This document shows, piece after piece, positions 38,108-46,926 of a stretch of DNA of 55,381 bases. Each line of letters opens with the position of its first letter. Within the stretch, counting starts at the first letter, position 1. Made by a program: the position numbers and the translations under genes. Below the pieces are notes generated by a model, which was given only the letters and a program-made list of their open reading frames with translations, had not been told where the DNA came from and did not search any database. The DNA lies in assembly GCA_011773985.1 (NCBI GenBank), contig WVWN01000057.1, positions 1 through 55,381 on the forward strand. Direction: 5' to 3'. The stretch comes from Candidatus Zixiibacteriota bacterium. Lineage in GTDB: Bacteria > RBG-13-66-14 > B26-G2 > WVWN01.

Positions 38108-38488
38108 ATGGCCAGCGGCGGGCAAAAAGCATTGCCACCCGACGTGGAAGAGCGTAAAGGGTTGGCGGCCGTAGGATATTTGGGTCCTCTCTTCTTGGTG
38201 CCGCTGCTCGCGAAGAAAGAAAATGCTTTTTACGAGCACCACGGCAAACAAGGCGCGGTGCTCTTCGGCCTGGAGGTCATCGGCGCCGTAGTATTAATAA
38301 TATTGAGCAAAATCATAAGCTTCGTTCGCTTCGTTTCTTGCGGCGGTGGGACGGTCAGCTTACTTCTGTGGGTCGTTTTCGCGGTTTGCGCGTTGGGCTT
38401 ATCTATTTGGGGCATCGTGATGGCCTCGAGGGGCGAATACTGGAAGATGCCGGTGGTGGGAGACGTGGCGGATAAGATAAAATTTTAA
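38108..38488 (+). CDS. DUF4870/Tic20-like membrane protein
   Basis: 126 residues with the pattern of the DUF4870 family: a polar N-terminus (EERKGLAAVGYLGPLFLVPLLAKKENAF), YEHHGKQGAVLF, two to three further helices and the ending GEYWKMPVVGDVADKIKF. The FYxxHxxQ phrase is shared with chloroplast Tic20-like proteins; the bacterial role is unknown. GGAGGGAG precedes the start. It is a paralogue of the 39046 gene. Confidence 0.8.
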   Translation: MASGGQKALPPDVEERKGLAAVGYLGPLFLVPLLAKKENAFYEHHGKQGAVLFGLEVIGAVVLIILSKIISFVRFVSCGGGTVSLLLWVVFAVCALGLSIWGIVMASRGEYWKMPVVGDVADKIKF

Positions 38489-38534
38489 ACTAAGATAGCG
38501 GGACTTGGCTGCGCCGTAAAGAGAGGAGGTCCAA

Positions 38535-38969
38535 ATGTATTGCCGTAACTGCGGTAAGGGAATGGACGCGCAAGCGGTCGTTTGCGTCGCGTGCGGGAGC
38601 GCTGTAAGAGCGGGGAATAAATACTGCCAGAATTGCGGTGAGGAAACGCCCGAAACAGCGGAGGTATGCCCTTCGTGCGGCGTCCGCTTGGGCAAGCCAG
38701 GGGATACCGAATTGAAATCCAAGTTAATCGCGGGCCTTCTCGGTATTTTTATAGGGGCTTTGGGTATTCACCGTTTTTACTTAGGTTATACCGGGATAGG
38801 GCTTACCCAACTTTTATTAACTGTTTTAGGTTCGGCTTTGGCCGTTTGCACTTTTGGTATTACGGCGGTAATCCCCGCCGGAGTGGCCATTTGGGGTTTA
38901 ATAGAAGGCATATTAATATTGACCGGTAGTATTAATAAGGACGCGAAAGGATGGCCTTTAAGGGATTAG
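38535..38969 (+). CDS. TM2-domain membrane protein with two N-terminal zinc ribbons
   Basis: 144 residues. Four CxxC knuckles (Cys3/6, 17/20, 31/34, 45/48) form two zinc ribbons. A TM2 domain (about 58-135) follows, with the typical LLGIFIGALGIHRFYLGYTGIG phrase, two membrane helices and a W-L ending. GGAGG precedes the start. The combination is common in bacteria but of unknown function. Confidence 0.88.
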   Translation: MYCRNCGKGMDAQAVVCVACGSAVRAGNKYCQNCGEETPETAEVCPSCGVRLGKPGDTELKSKLIAGLLGIFIGALGIHRFYLGYTGIGLTQLLLTVLGSALAVCTFGITAVIPAGVAIWGLIEGILILTGSINKDAKGWPLRD

Positions 38970-39045
38970 AGTTTAAATATAAATTACGCCCGCGTTTGAA
39001 CGGCCCTACAGGTAGCTAAATATTTATAAACGGCGTTAACCAAGT

Positions 39046-39354
39046 ATGGCTAAAGACGTACGTCCTACCTTTACGCCCGAAGAAATCGAAGAAGGAAAGG
39101 GTATAGCGTGGTCCGCTTACCTTTTATTTTTCATACCGCTGATCGCTAAGCCGGATAACCAATTTTGCAGAGCGCACGCGAAACAAGGTTTAGCGTTCAC
39201 GATAATATTTTTCGCGTGTGCGGTCCTCGTAATTACCTGGATAATAATACCCTTGTTATGGTTATTGGATATCATCGCGTTAATAAAGGCTTTGGGCGGC
39301 GAATACTGGAAGGTCCCCGGCGTAGGCGCCCTGGCCGAAAAATTTAAATTCTAG
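39046..39354 (+). CDS. DUF4870/Tic20-like membrane protein, short paralogue
   Basis: 102 residues resembling the 38108 protein: EEIEEGKGIAWSAYLLFFIPLIAKPDNQF, CRAHAKQGLAF, two hydrophobic helices and the ending GEYWKVPGVGALAEKFKF. It lacks the extra loop of the longer copy. There is no good ribosome site. A terminator follows. Confidence 0.78.
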   Translation: MAKDVRPTFTPEEIEEGKGIAWSAYLLFFIPLIAKPDNQFCRAHAKQGLAFTIIFFACAVLVITWIIIPLLWLLDIIALIKALGGEYWKVPGVGALAEKFKF

Positions 39355-39388
39355 AAAGCCTGAGCGTGACGCCTGGCGATTTAAGAGA

Positions 39389-39411
39389 GCCGGCCTTCGG
39401 GGCCGGTTTTC
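39389..39411 (+). terminator. intrinsic terminator after the small membrane-protein cluster
   Basis: CCGGCC / GGCCGG stem with a TTCGG loop followed by TTTT. Confidence 0.8.
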
Positions 39412-39418
39412 GCTTTTA

Positions 39419-39447
39419 TTGCGGGCGATATTCGGTTATGATAATAT
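39419..39447 (+). promoter_or_regulatory. promoter of the ltaE-lpxB-lpxL operon
   Basis: TTGCGG (39419-39424), 17 bases, TAATAT (39442-39447) within TATGATAATATA. The leader is only about 16 bases, A/T-rich and without a ribosome site. Confidence 0.6.
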
Positions 39448-39469
39448 ATAAAATTTAAAATTAAACGCG

Positions 39470-40513
39470 ATGAACCGCGAATACGTAGACTTGCGTAGCG
39501 ACACCGTTACCAGGCCCTCGGCCGCGATGCGGGCGGAGATGGCTCGAGCCGAGGTCGGCGACGACGTCTACCGCGAAGACCCGACCGTTAACCGCCTTCA
39601 AGAAGTCGTGGCCGAGCTATTGGCTAAGGAGGCCGGGCTCTTCATGCCGTCGGGAACGATGTCCAACCAGGTGGCGGTCAGGGCGGCGTGCCGGGGAGGC
39701 GAGGCGATATGCGAGGCCGATGCCCACACCTTCCATTACGAGATGGCCGCGGCCGCGGCGCGCTCGGGCATCCAGCTCGTCCCCGTCGCGGGGACGCGCG
39801 GCGTCTTGACGTGGGCCGACGTAGAGGGGGCCATCCGCCCCGTCGCGGATTACTTCCCGCGCACGGGTTTAATATGCCTCGAGAATACGCATAACCGCGC
39901 GGGCGGCACCATTTTCCCCGTCGACGTGATGGCCGACGTGGCGGTTAAGGCGCGGGCGCGGGGCATCCCCGTGCACCTCGACGGCGCCCGCCTCTGGAAC
40001 GCGTCCGTCGCGACGGGTACGCCGTTGGCCGCTTATGCCGCGTCCGCCGATAGCGTTTCCGTATGCTTCTCGAAGGGACTGGGGGCGCCCGTCGGGTCCT
40101 GCCTGTGCGGTTCGCGCGAGTTCGTCGAAGAGGCGATTATGGTGCGGCGTTCTTTCGGCGGCGCGATGCGGCAAGCGGGGATATTGGCCGCGGCGGCCCT
40201 CTACGCCGTCGAGCACAACGTGGAGCGGCTCGGCGACGACCACCGGCGCGCGCGTACGTTGGCCGAGGGCCTCGCCGATATTCCCGCCTTCAGCGTCGAC
40301 GTGCCCGAGACGAACATCGTGATGGTGGACGTGACCGACGACGCGTTTACGGCCCCGGCCTTGGCCGGTTTGCTGGAAAAAGAGGGCGTATCGTTGCACG
40401 CGCTCGGGCCGCGCCGCCTCCGCGCCGTAACCCACCTCGAGCTCGACGACGCGGATATCGAACGGGCGCTCAACGCGTTCGAGGGCGCGGTCGCGAGGCT
40501 GCGCTCGAGCTGA
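39470..40513 (+). CDS. ltaE: low-specificity L-threonine aldolase
   Basis: PLP enzyme splitting threonine/allo-threonine to glycine and acetaldehyde. 347 residues with the family start DLRSDTVTRPS, GDDVYREDPTVNRLQ, His86 (ADAHTFHYE) stacking on PLP, LENTHNRAGG, Asp171 (VHLDGARLWNA) and Lys202 (CFSKGLGAPVG). It is 7 bases ahead of lpxB; a metabolic link to lipid A is not obvious. Confidence 0.95.
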   Translation: MNREYVDLRSDTVTRPSAAMRAEMARAEVGDDVYREDPTVNRLQEVVAELLAKEAGLFMPSGTMSNQVAVRAACRGGEAICEADAHTFHYEMAAAAARSGIQLVPVAGTRGVLTWADVEGAIRPVADYFPRTGLICLENTHNRAGGTIFPVDVMADVAVKARARGIPVHLDGARLWNASVATGTPLAAYAASADSVSVCFSKGLGAPVGSCLCGSREFVEEAIMVRRSFGGAMRQAGILAAAALYAVEHNVERLGDDHRRARTLAEGLADIPAFSVDVPETNIVMVDVTDDAFTAPALAGLLEKEGVSLHALGPRRLRAVTHLELDDADIERALNAFEGAVARLRSS

Positions 40514-40520
40514 CGGCGAA

Positions 40521-41660
40521 ATGAAGATATACCTCGCCGCGGGAGAGGAATCGGGCGACCTTCACGGCGGCCGTCTTGCGGAGGCGTTGAAGGGGCTCGC
40601 GCCCGGGGTCGAGCTTGCGGGCATGGCCGGCGCCCGGATGCGGGACGCGGGCGTCGAGGCGTTGGTCGCGACTGAGGGCCACGGCGTCGTCGGCTTTATC
40701 GAGGTGCTGGGCCGGTTGCGAAGGTTCCGGCGGGACCTCGACGTGCTTGCCCGGGCCATGGCCCGCGACGGCGACGCGCTGGTTGCCGTCGATTACGGCG
40801 GGTTCAACGCGCGCCTCGTCGCCCGGGCCAAGCGCGCCGGCCTGAAAACTTTTTACTACATACCCCCCAAGTTATGGGCGTGGGGGCGGCACCGGGGAAA
40901 AAGGCTCGCTCGCAACCTCGACTTGGTTTTGGCGGTCTTTCCGTTCGAGGTTGACTATTGGCGCGAAGCGGGCGCGAGCGTCGCGTTCGTCGGCCACCCC
41001 CTGCTCGACGTTACGAGGCCTTCCGGGCGCGACGTGAGGGCGGCGTTGGGTTTACGGGAGGGCGAGAAGTTGTTGTTGGTTCTACCCGGCAGCCGTCGCC
41101 AGGAGGTGGCGGCGTTGTGGCCCCCGGTGGCGGAGGCGCTGTCGGCGATAACGGCCCAATTGCCCGAAGTGCGCCCGTTCGTCGCGCCCGCGCGCTCGCT
41201 CGGCGTCGATATTTTGAGAGAGTACGGGCCGTTACCCGAGGGCGCGTCCGCGACGGACGAGCCGGTCGTTGATCTGATGGCGGCCGCGGACGCGGCCGTA
41301 GCGGCGTCGGGGACCGCGTCGCTGGAGCTGGCTATCGTGGGTACGCCCGCGGTCATACTATATAAAGTGAACTACTTTACGTGGGAATTGGGGCGCCGCC
41401 TCGTGTACGTCGAACACCTGGGCTTGCCGAATATCATCGCCCGCAGGCCGATCGTGGCGGAGTTACTCCAGGGCGACGTCGAGCCGGATTTGATCGCGTA
41501 CGAAACGGCCAGGTTATTTAGAGACGAATCGCTGCGTCGGCGAATCGTTACGGACTATGCGGCGATCCGGGAAGCCCTTCGGCCGCCGCCGGCGCTCGCG
41601 CGCGACGGCCTCGGGGCGGCGGATTGTGCCGCACGGCTAATCGTCGAGGCTATAGCTTGA
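40521..41660 (+). CDS. lpxB: lipid-A-disaccharide synthase
   Basis: Condenses UDP-diacylglucosamine with lipid X. 379 residues with the LpxB blocks AAGEESGDLHGG (6-17), the VGFIEVLGRLRRF stretch, IPPKLWAWG, FVGHPLLD, LPGSRRQEV and YKVNYFTW near the C-terminus. It starts 7 bases after ltaE and overlaps the transporter start by four bases. Confidence 0.96.
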   Translation: MKIYLAAGEESGDLHGGRLAEALKGLAPGVELAGMAGARMRDAGVEALVATEGHGVVGFIEVLGRLRRFRRDLDVLARAMARDGDALVAVDYGGFNARLVARAKRAGLKTFYYIPPKLWAWGRHRGKRLARNLDLVLAVFPFEVDYWREAGASVAFVGHPLLDVTRPSGRDVRAALGLREGEKLLLVLPGSRRQEVAALWPPVAEALSAITAQLPEVRPFVAPARSLGVDILREYGPLPEGASATDEPVVDLMAAADAAVAASGTASLELAIVGTPAVILYKVNYFTWELGRRLVYVEHLGLPNIIARRPIVAELLQGDVEPDLIAYETARLFRDESLRRRIVTDYAAIREALRPPPALARDGLGAADCAARLIVEAIA

Positions 41661-43471
41661 CGGATAAAGGCCAAGAGGAAAAGCAAGCGAAAAGGCCGGG
41701 CGTCGCGCGGCGGCTCTTCGTCGCCGCGGCCCGGTATTGGCACCTCTTGATAGTCGGCATGGTCGCCTCGGCGCTCGCTTCCTCTCTCGAGGCGTCGCTG
41801 CCGGTTATCATCGGCCAGGTCATAGACGTGCTCGCGGGAAAAAAGGACCAGCTCCTGTTCAATCTACTGCTACTCGGCTTCGAGAAGCCGCGGTTGGCCG
41901 TCGTCAATTTTTTGCCCGTGTGGGTTCTGGTCGTGATTCTCTTTTCCGGCGCTTTCATATTCCTGCGGTCGTACTTCATCTCTTACGCCGGCCAGCGCGT
42001 CGTTTTCAATATCCGCGAGCGCGTTTTCAACCACCTCGTAATGTTGCCCCTGCGCTTTTACGACTTGCGCCGCTCGGGGGACGTGGTTTCGCGCGTTACC
42101 AACGACGTCAACGTCTTGCAAGACACCGCGAACGCGTTGAAGGATATCACCTCCGCGCTGACGACGCTCGCCGTGGTCCTCGTCGTCATGTTCGCTCGCT
42201 CGTGGAAGCTCACTTTGCTCGTCCTCGTATCCTTTCCCGCGCTCGGCGTGATTATCAACAACTTGGGGAGTAAGAGTCGCAAGGCCGGGCGGCGTTTCCA
42301 AACTCAGATCGGTTCGTTGACCGCCCTACTGTCCGAGACGCTTCAAAATGTCAAACTTATTAAATCCTTCCGGCGCGAGAGGTTCGAGCGCGAACGTTTC
42401 CTTCGGCGCAACTGGGAAACCTTCAAGGCGTGGATGTACGGCGTCAAGATCGAATCCATCCTCCGCCCCCTGATGGAAGTCGTGAGCGGCTTGGGGATAG
42501 CGGGTTTCTTCTGGGTGGGGTGCCACCTCGTCTTGTCGGGCCGCATGACGACGGGCACCCTTTTGGGGTTCACGGGGCTCGTCGTTATCCTTTACCAGCC
42601 TATCAAGGTATTGGGCCGCGTGACGGCTTTGGTCCAACGCGCCCTCGCCGCGGCGACGCGCGTTTACGAAATAGTGGACGAGCCCGAAGAGCGTCGTCTG
42701 TGGCGTACGGGCGATTTGAAACGTCGCCTCGACGGCGCGGTCAACTTCGACGGCGTTTCCTTCTCCTACGACGGGAAGACGTTTATCCTCGAGGGGCTGA
42801 CGCTCGAAGTTCGCCCGAGCGAAGTCATAGCCCTCGTGGGGCCCTCCGGCGCCGGAAAGACGACGCTCGTAAGCCTCATCCCGCGTTTCTACGATTTCAC
42901 GAGCGGTTCCTTGGCGGTCGACGGCCACGACATCCGCGACTACGACCTCGACGCCCTGCGCGACCAGATTAGCCTCGTGCCGCAAGAGTCTATATTGTTT
43001 GCCGATACGGTTTTAAATAATATTAAATACGGCAAGCTGGGCGCGAGTATCGAGGAGGTGCGCGCCGCGGCCTGCGCCGCGAACGCCGACGGCTTTATTA
43101 TGGCCTTCCCCGACGGCTACGAGTCTTACGTCGGCGAGCGCGGCGTTCAAATATCCGGCGGACAAAGGCAACGAATTGCCATCGCCCGGGCGCTCATCAA
43201 GGACCCGCGCATTCTCATCCTCGACGAGGCCACGTCGCATCTCGACGCCGAGTCCGAGGCGCTGATACGCGAGGCGCTCGAGCGGTTAATGGTGGGGCGG
43301 ACGACCTTCATCGTCGCGCACCGCCTGTCGACGGTCCGGCGCGCCGACCGCATCGTCGTCCTCGACCGCGGCCGCATAGTCGAAGTGGGCAGTCATTTCG
43401 AGTTAATCAAGAAAAACGGGACCTATGCCCGTCTCCTCCACGCGCAACTCGCGGGCGATCGCGAGGGATAG
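41657..43471 (+). CDS. msbA: MsbA-type lipid A/lipopolysaccharide ABC flippase
   Basis: 604-residue half-transporter: six membrane helices in about the first 310 residues, then the ATPase with Walker A GPSGAGKTT (395-403), the signature ISGGQRQR (499-506) and Walker B ILILDE (519-524). Other exporters have the same layout; the MsbA assignment rests mainly on its place between lpxB and waaA. The best start is the TTG at 41657, which overlaps the lpxB stop (TTGA) and has GAGG eight bases upstream; a TTG at 41624 is an alternative. Confidence 0.85.
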   Translation: MTDKGQEEKQAKRPGVARRLFVAAARYWHLLIVGMVASALASSLEASLPVIIGQVIDVLAGKKDQLLFNLLLLGFEKPRLAVVNFLPVWVLVVILFSGAFIFLRSYFISYAGQRVVFNIRERVFNHLVMLPLRFYDLRRSGDVVSRVTNDVNVLQDTANALKDITSALTTLAVVLVVMFARSWKLTLLVLVSFPALGVIINNLGSKSRKAGRRFQTQIGSLTALLSETLQNVKLIKSFRRERFERERFLRRNWETFKAWMYGVKIESILRPLMEVVSGLGIAGFFWVGCHLVLSGRMTTGTLLGFTGLVVILYQPIKVLGRVTALVQRALAAATRVYEIVDEPEERRLWRTGDLKRRLDGAVNFDGVSFSYDGKTFILEGLTLEVRPSEVIALVGPSGAGKTTLVSLIPRFYDFTSGSLAVDGHDIRDYDLDALRDQISLVPQESILFADTVLNNIKYGKLGASIEEVRAAACAANADGFIMAFPDGYESYVGERGVQISGGQRQRIAIARALIKDPRILILDEATSHLDAESEALIREALERLMVGRTTFIVAHRLSTVRRADRIVVLDRGRIVEVGSHFELIKKNGTYARLLHAQLAGDREG

Positions 43472-44794
43472 GTGGCGGGGCGGAACGAGTCCGCGGGGGC
43501 CGAAGGAAAAAAGGCGCGCTTCGGCGTGCGGTTCTGGGCCGCGTTTCTTCTCTACAATTTCTTACTCCATTTTCTATTCGCGCTCTTGTGGCTGCCGGCG
43601 CTCGCCGTCCGCGAATTCCGGGGGCGTTTTTTCAAACGACTCGGCTTCAGGTTGCCGCGCTTTACGCGGTGCGTTTGGCTTCACGCGCCGTCCGTGGGGG
43701 AGGCACTCGCGATACGCGCGTTCGTGGAGGCGCTTCGCCGCGCGTTGCCCAGATACGAAGTCGTACTTACGACGTTCACGTCGGGGGGACGTTACGTCGC
43801 CAAGCAGGTAGCCGCGGACCACCACCTGGCGTTGCCCTACGACCTTTACCCGAGCGTGGCGGCCACGGTACGGGCCTTCGACCCGGCGCTCGTGTTGTTC
43901 GTGGAGGGGGACTATTGGCCCAACCTTTTGTTTGCCCTCGCGCGTCGGCGCGTCCCCGTAGCAGTCGTCAACGGCCGGTTCACGGCGCGAAGTTTGAGCG
44001 GGTACAGGCGGGCGAGCTGGCTCTTCGGGCCGTTGTTTCGGACGTTGAGTTTCGTATGCGCGGCGGAGGAGGAGTATAGGCCGCGATACGAGGCGATGGG
44101 CGTCGAGGCCGGCCGCGTAGTCGTAACCGGCAATTTGAAATATGACAACTACGAGGTAGGCGCAAAGGCCGACGTACTCGAGTTGATAAGGGAGGCCCTC
44201 GGCCGGCCGCGGCGGGATGACGTTTTGCTCGCGGCCAGTACTCACGGCGGCGAGGAGGAAATAGTCGCGGAGGTATACGTTCGCCTGCGCGCGGAACGCG
44301 CCGCCCTCAAGTTGTTCGTCGCGCCGCGTTACCCCGAACGGGCCCGGGAAGTTTTACGGCTGTTAAAGGGAAAGGGTATAAGTGCGGTTTTGAGGAGCGA
44401 ACTCCCGGCGGCCGGGGGGGCGGAAGCCGTCGTCCTGGATACTTTGGGGGAATTGGGGGGCGTTTATCCGCTGGGCGCGGTCGCAATCGTCGGCGGCTCG
44501 TTCGTTCCCCGCGGCGGCCAGAATATGATGGAGGCGGCGTACCACGGTTGCGTAACTTTTTGGGGGCCGCACGTCGAGAACTTCCCGGTCGAGACGGCGC
44601 GTTTGGCGGGGCGCGGCGGGATCGGCGTCCGGGACGCGAAGGAACTACTTGAGGGTTTAAAAGAGATATATACAAATGAGGAGGTCCGGAACGTATTGAG
44701 CGAGGAGGTTGCGCTGGTGGCGCGGGAGATGATGGGCGCGTCGAAGCGAACGATTGCTACGGTACGGCGGCTGGCGGGCGGGGCGGCCCGTTGA
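43472..44794 (+). CDS. waaA: 3-deoxy-D-manno-octulosonic acid transferase
   Basis: Adds Kdo to lipid IVA at the inner membrane. 440 residues: an N-terminal membrane anchor (about 20-45), the GT30 block WLHAPSVGEAL, the TTFTSGG loop, LFVEGDYWPN, GNLKYDN, and the C-terminal VGGSFVPRGGQNMMEAA. In E. coli the site phrase is HxVSVGE with a Glu; here PSVGEA keeps the Glu. GTG start directly after the msbA stop. Confidence 0.95.
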   Translation: MAGRNESAGAEGKKARFGVRFWAAFLLYNFLLHFLFALLWLPALAVREFRGRFFKRLGFRLPRFTRCVWLHAPSVGEALAIRAFVEALRRALPRYEVVLTTFTSGGRYVAKQVAADHHLALPYDLYPSVAATVRAFDPALVLFVEGDYWPNLLFALARRRVPVAVVNGRFTARSLSGYRRASWLFGPLFRTLSFVCAAEEEYRPRYEAMGVEAGRVVVTGNLKYDNYEVGAKADVLELIREALGRPRRDDVLLAASTHGGEEEIVAEVYVRLRAERAALKLFVAPRYPERAREVLRLLKGKGISAVLRSELPAAGGAEAVVLDTLGELGGVYPLGAVAIVGGSFVPRGGQNMMEAAYHGCVTFWGPHVENFPVETARLAGRGGIGVRDAKELLEGLKEIYTNEEVRNVLSEEVALVAREMMGASKRTIATVRRLAGGAAR

Positions 44795-45909
44795 TGGCTC
44801 GAGCGCCGGCCTTTTCCCGGACCCACCGGGCGTTGACGCGGAACGCGTTGGCCAGGTTTTTACTTATGCCGTTCGCGTGGCTGTGGCAAGGGGCCGCGGC
44901 CGCCCGCCGTTATCTTTATTGCAAGAACGTCTTCAACGTGCATAAATTGCCCCGGCCGGTTATGGGCGTGGGCAACCTCGCGTTGGGGGGGTCCGGCAAG
45001 ACGCCCTTCGTGATATTCCTTGCTCAATATCTGGTAAATCACGGCATCCACGTGGCGGTCGTATCGCGGGGGTACGGCCGCGCGTCGCGGGGTCGGGTCG
45101 TGGTGCGTCGGGGCGGCGACGTCATAAGGGTGGGGGAGAGCAGCGTCGGCGACGAGGCTTTGATGATAGCGCGCGCGCTACCACAAGCTACGGTCGTCGT
45201 CGCCGAAGACCGCGTCGCCGCGGCCGAGGAGGCCATCAAGGCTTTGGGCGCCCAGATAGTCCTCCTCGACGATGCCTTTCAGAATTATAAGATAAAAAAA
45301 GATTTGAACGTTTTGTTAATCGAAGCACGGCGGCCTCCCGGGCCCGTTTTCCCGGCGGGCTATTACCGCGAGGGCGTCGCCGCGGCGCGCGGTGCGGACT
45401 TGGTCGTATTCACGAAATGCCGGGCCGGCGACCAGCGCGAAAGCTGGAAGAAGTCGTTGCAAAAGTCGGGGGCGTCGGCGCCCCAGGTCGAAGTGCGGTT
45501 TTCGCCCGCTTACCTGCGGCCGCTGAATCGCGACGAGCGCCTTTCGCTCGGGAAGCTCGAGGGCGCGAAAGTCCTCGCCTTCGCGGGCATCGCCGACTTC
45601 GACCACTTCGCGGACGACCTGGCCGAGGCGGGCGCGGTCGTGGCCCGCCGCCGGCCGTTTCCCGACCACCACGTCTTCACGCACGGGGACCTCGCCGACG
45701 CCGAGGGCACGGCGCTCGTGGCCGGCTGCGATTTCCTCGTTACTACCGCCAAGGACGAGGCTCGCCTCGAGGGTTGGCGCCCCGCCGTCCTCACGTACGT
45801 ATTGGAACAATCGGTGGAGATAGTTTCCAATTTCGACGTACTCAACGACTTCCTGGACCGAATAATTTCGTCGGTAAGGCTTCGGGGGAGCCGCGGCGGT
45901 GAAGAGTAA
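44794..45909 (+). CDS. lpxK: tetraacyldisaccharide 4'-kinase
   Basis: Phosphorylates the lipid A disaccharide. 371 residues with one N-terminal membrane segment, the P-loop GNLALGGSGKTP (60-71), VSRGYGR, GDEALMIA, LLDDAFQNYKIKKDLNVLLIEA, and the C-terminal FAGIADFDHF and TTAKDEARL. The ATG shares its A with the waaA stop codon; a TTG three bases earlier is possible. Confidence 0.96.
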   Translation: MARAPAFSRTHRALTRNALARFLLMPFAWLWQGAAAARRYLYCKNVFNVHKLPRPVMGVGNLALGGSGKTPFVIFLAQYLVNHGIHVAVVSRGYGRASRGRVVVRRGGDVIRVGESSVGDEALMIARALPQATVVVAEDRVAAAEEAIKALGAQIVLLDDAFQNYKIKKDLNVLLIEARRPPGPVFPAGYYREGVAAARGADLVVFTKCRAGDQRESWKKSLQKSGASAPQVEVRFSPAYLRPLNRDERLSLGKLEGAKVLAFAGIADFDHFADDLAEAGAVVARRRPFPDHHVFTHGDLADAEGTALVAGCDFLVTTAKDEARLEGWRPAVLTYVLEQSVEIVSNFDVLNDFLDRIISSVRLRGSRGGEE

Positions 45910-46801
45910 GAAACTAAAACACTTTCTCGAGTTCGCGTTCATCTGGTTCACGTGCGTGTGGGCGAACCTTTTACCCGCGCCTTGGGCCGTCGCGTTGGGG
46001 GGTTGGCTGGGCCGGTTCGCGTATATGGTTTGGGGGCACCGGCGCCGGGTCGCGAAGGCTAATTTGCGGCTATGTTTCCCGGAGGCGGACGAACGTTGGG
46101 TTAGCGACGTCGCCCGTCGGTCTTTCGCCAATTTCGGCAAGGCGATGATCGATTTCGGGCGCGTGCCGCGGTTGAACTCGCGCAACGTGGGTAAGTACCA
46201 CACGATCGTAAACGGCAAATGCTTCGACGACGCGCTGGCGCGGGGAAAGGGGGCGGTGCTCTTCACGGGGCACTTCGGCTCCTGGGAACAGACGGGCGCG
46301 GCAATCCGCCTCCGCGGTTATCCCATAAATTTCCTCGTCGGCGAGCAGCACAACAAGCGCGTCGATAAACTCATAAACGAAATCCGCGCCGGCGCCGGGA
46401 TCGGCGTTATCCGCATAGGCGCGGCTACGAAGAGCGTTTTCAAAATCCTGCGGGCCAACGGGATGGTGGCGCTCCTCTCGGACCAGGACGCCGGGCCGGA
46501 AGGGGTGACCGTAAATTTTTTCGGCCGGCGCGCGTCCACGCCCAAGGGCCCGGCGGCGTTCGTCGCCCGGACGCACGCGGCGATATGCGCCGGTTTCGCG
46601 GTGCGCGATTCCAACGGCCACAATACGCTCTATATGGAAGACGTTATCGAGCCCGAGTTGACGGCGGATTTGCAGGCCGACATTCGAAACGTCACGCAGC
46701 TATATACGGACCTCCTGGAGAGGTACTGTCGGCAATACCCGGACCATTATTATTGGATGCACCGCCGCTTCAAGTCCACCTATCCCGAGATCTACGCGTA
46801 G
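45899..46801 (+). CDS. lpxL: lipid A late acyltransferase (LpxL/HtrB family)
   Basis: 300 residues with a hydrophobic N-terminus and the acyltransferase site GHFGSWE (His125, Glu130), SDQDAGPEGVTVNFFGR and the final PDHYYWMHRRFKS, as in KDO-dependent lauroyl/myristoyl transferases. It adds a secondary acyl chain to lipid A. Start GTG lies 11 bases inside lpxK. The exact chain and position (LpxL or LpxM) cannot be told. Confidence 0.92.
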   Translation: MKSKKLKHFLEFAFIWFTCVWANLLPAPWAVALGGWLGRFAYMVWGHRRRVAKANLRLCFPEADERWVSDVARRSFANFGKAMIDFGRVPRLNSRNVGKYHTIVNGKCFDDALARGKGAVLFTGHFGSWEQTGAAIRLRGYPINFLVGEQHNKRVDKLINEIRAGAGIGVIRIGAATKSVFKILRANGMVALLSDQDAGPEGVTVNFFGRRASTPKGPAAFVARTHAAICAGFAVRDSNGHNTLYMEDVIEPELTADLQADIRNVTQLYTDLLERYCRQYPDHYYWMHRRFKSTYPEIYA

Positions 46802-46849
46802 CGGCCTTTAAAGATTAATTCGGATTACGAAGCCGCTCGGTTTTCCGCC

Positions 46850-46878
46850 TTGCAATTTTTTGGCATATCTCATATACT
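46850..46878 (+). promoter_or_regulatory. promoter of the Cys-rich lipoprotein gene
   Basis: TTGCAA (46850-46855), 17 bases, TATACT (46873-46878). Confidence 0.75.
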
Positions 46879-46926
46879 AAATCGGTACGGCGGTTGAAGC
46901 CGCAAAGTTAACCGAGGAGACGAACG

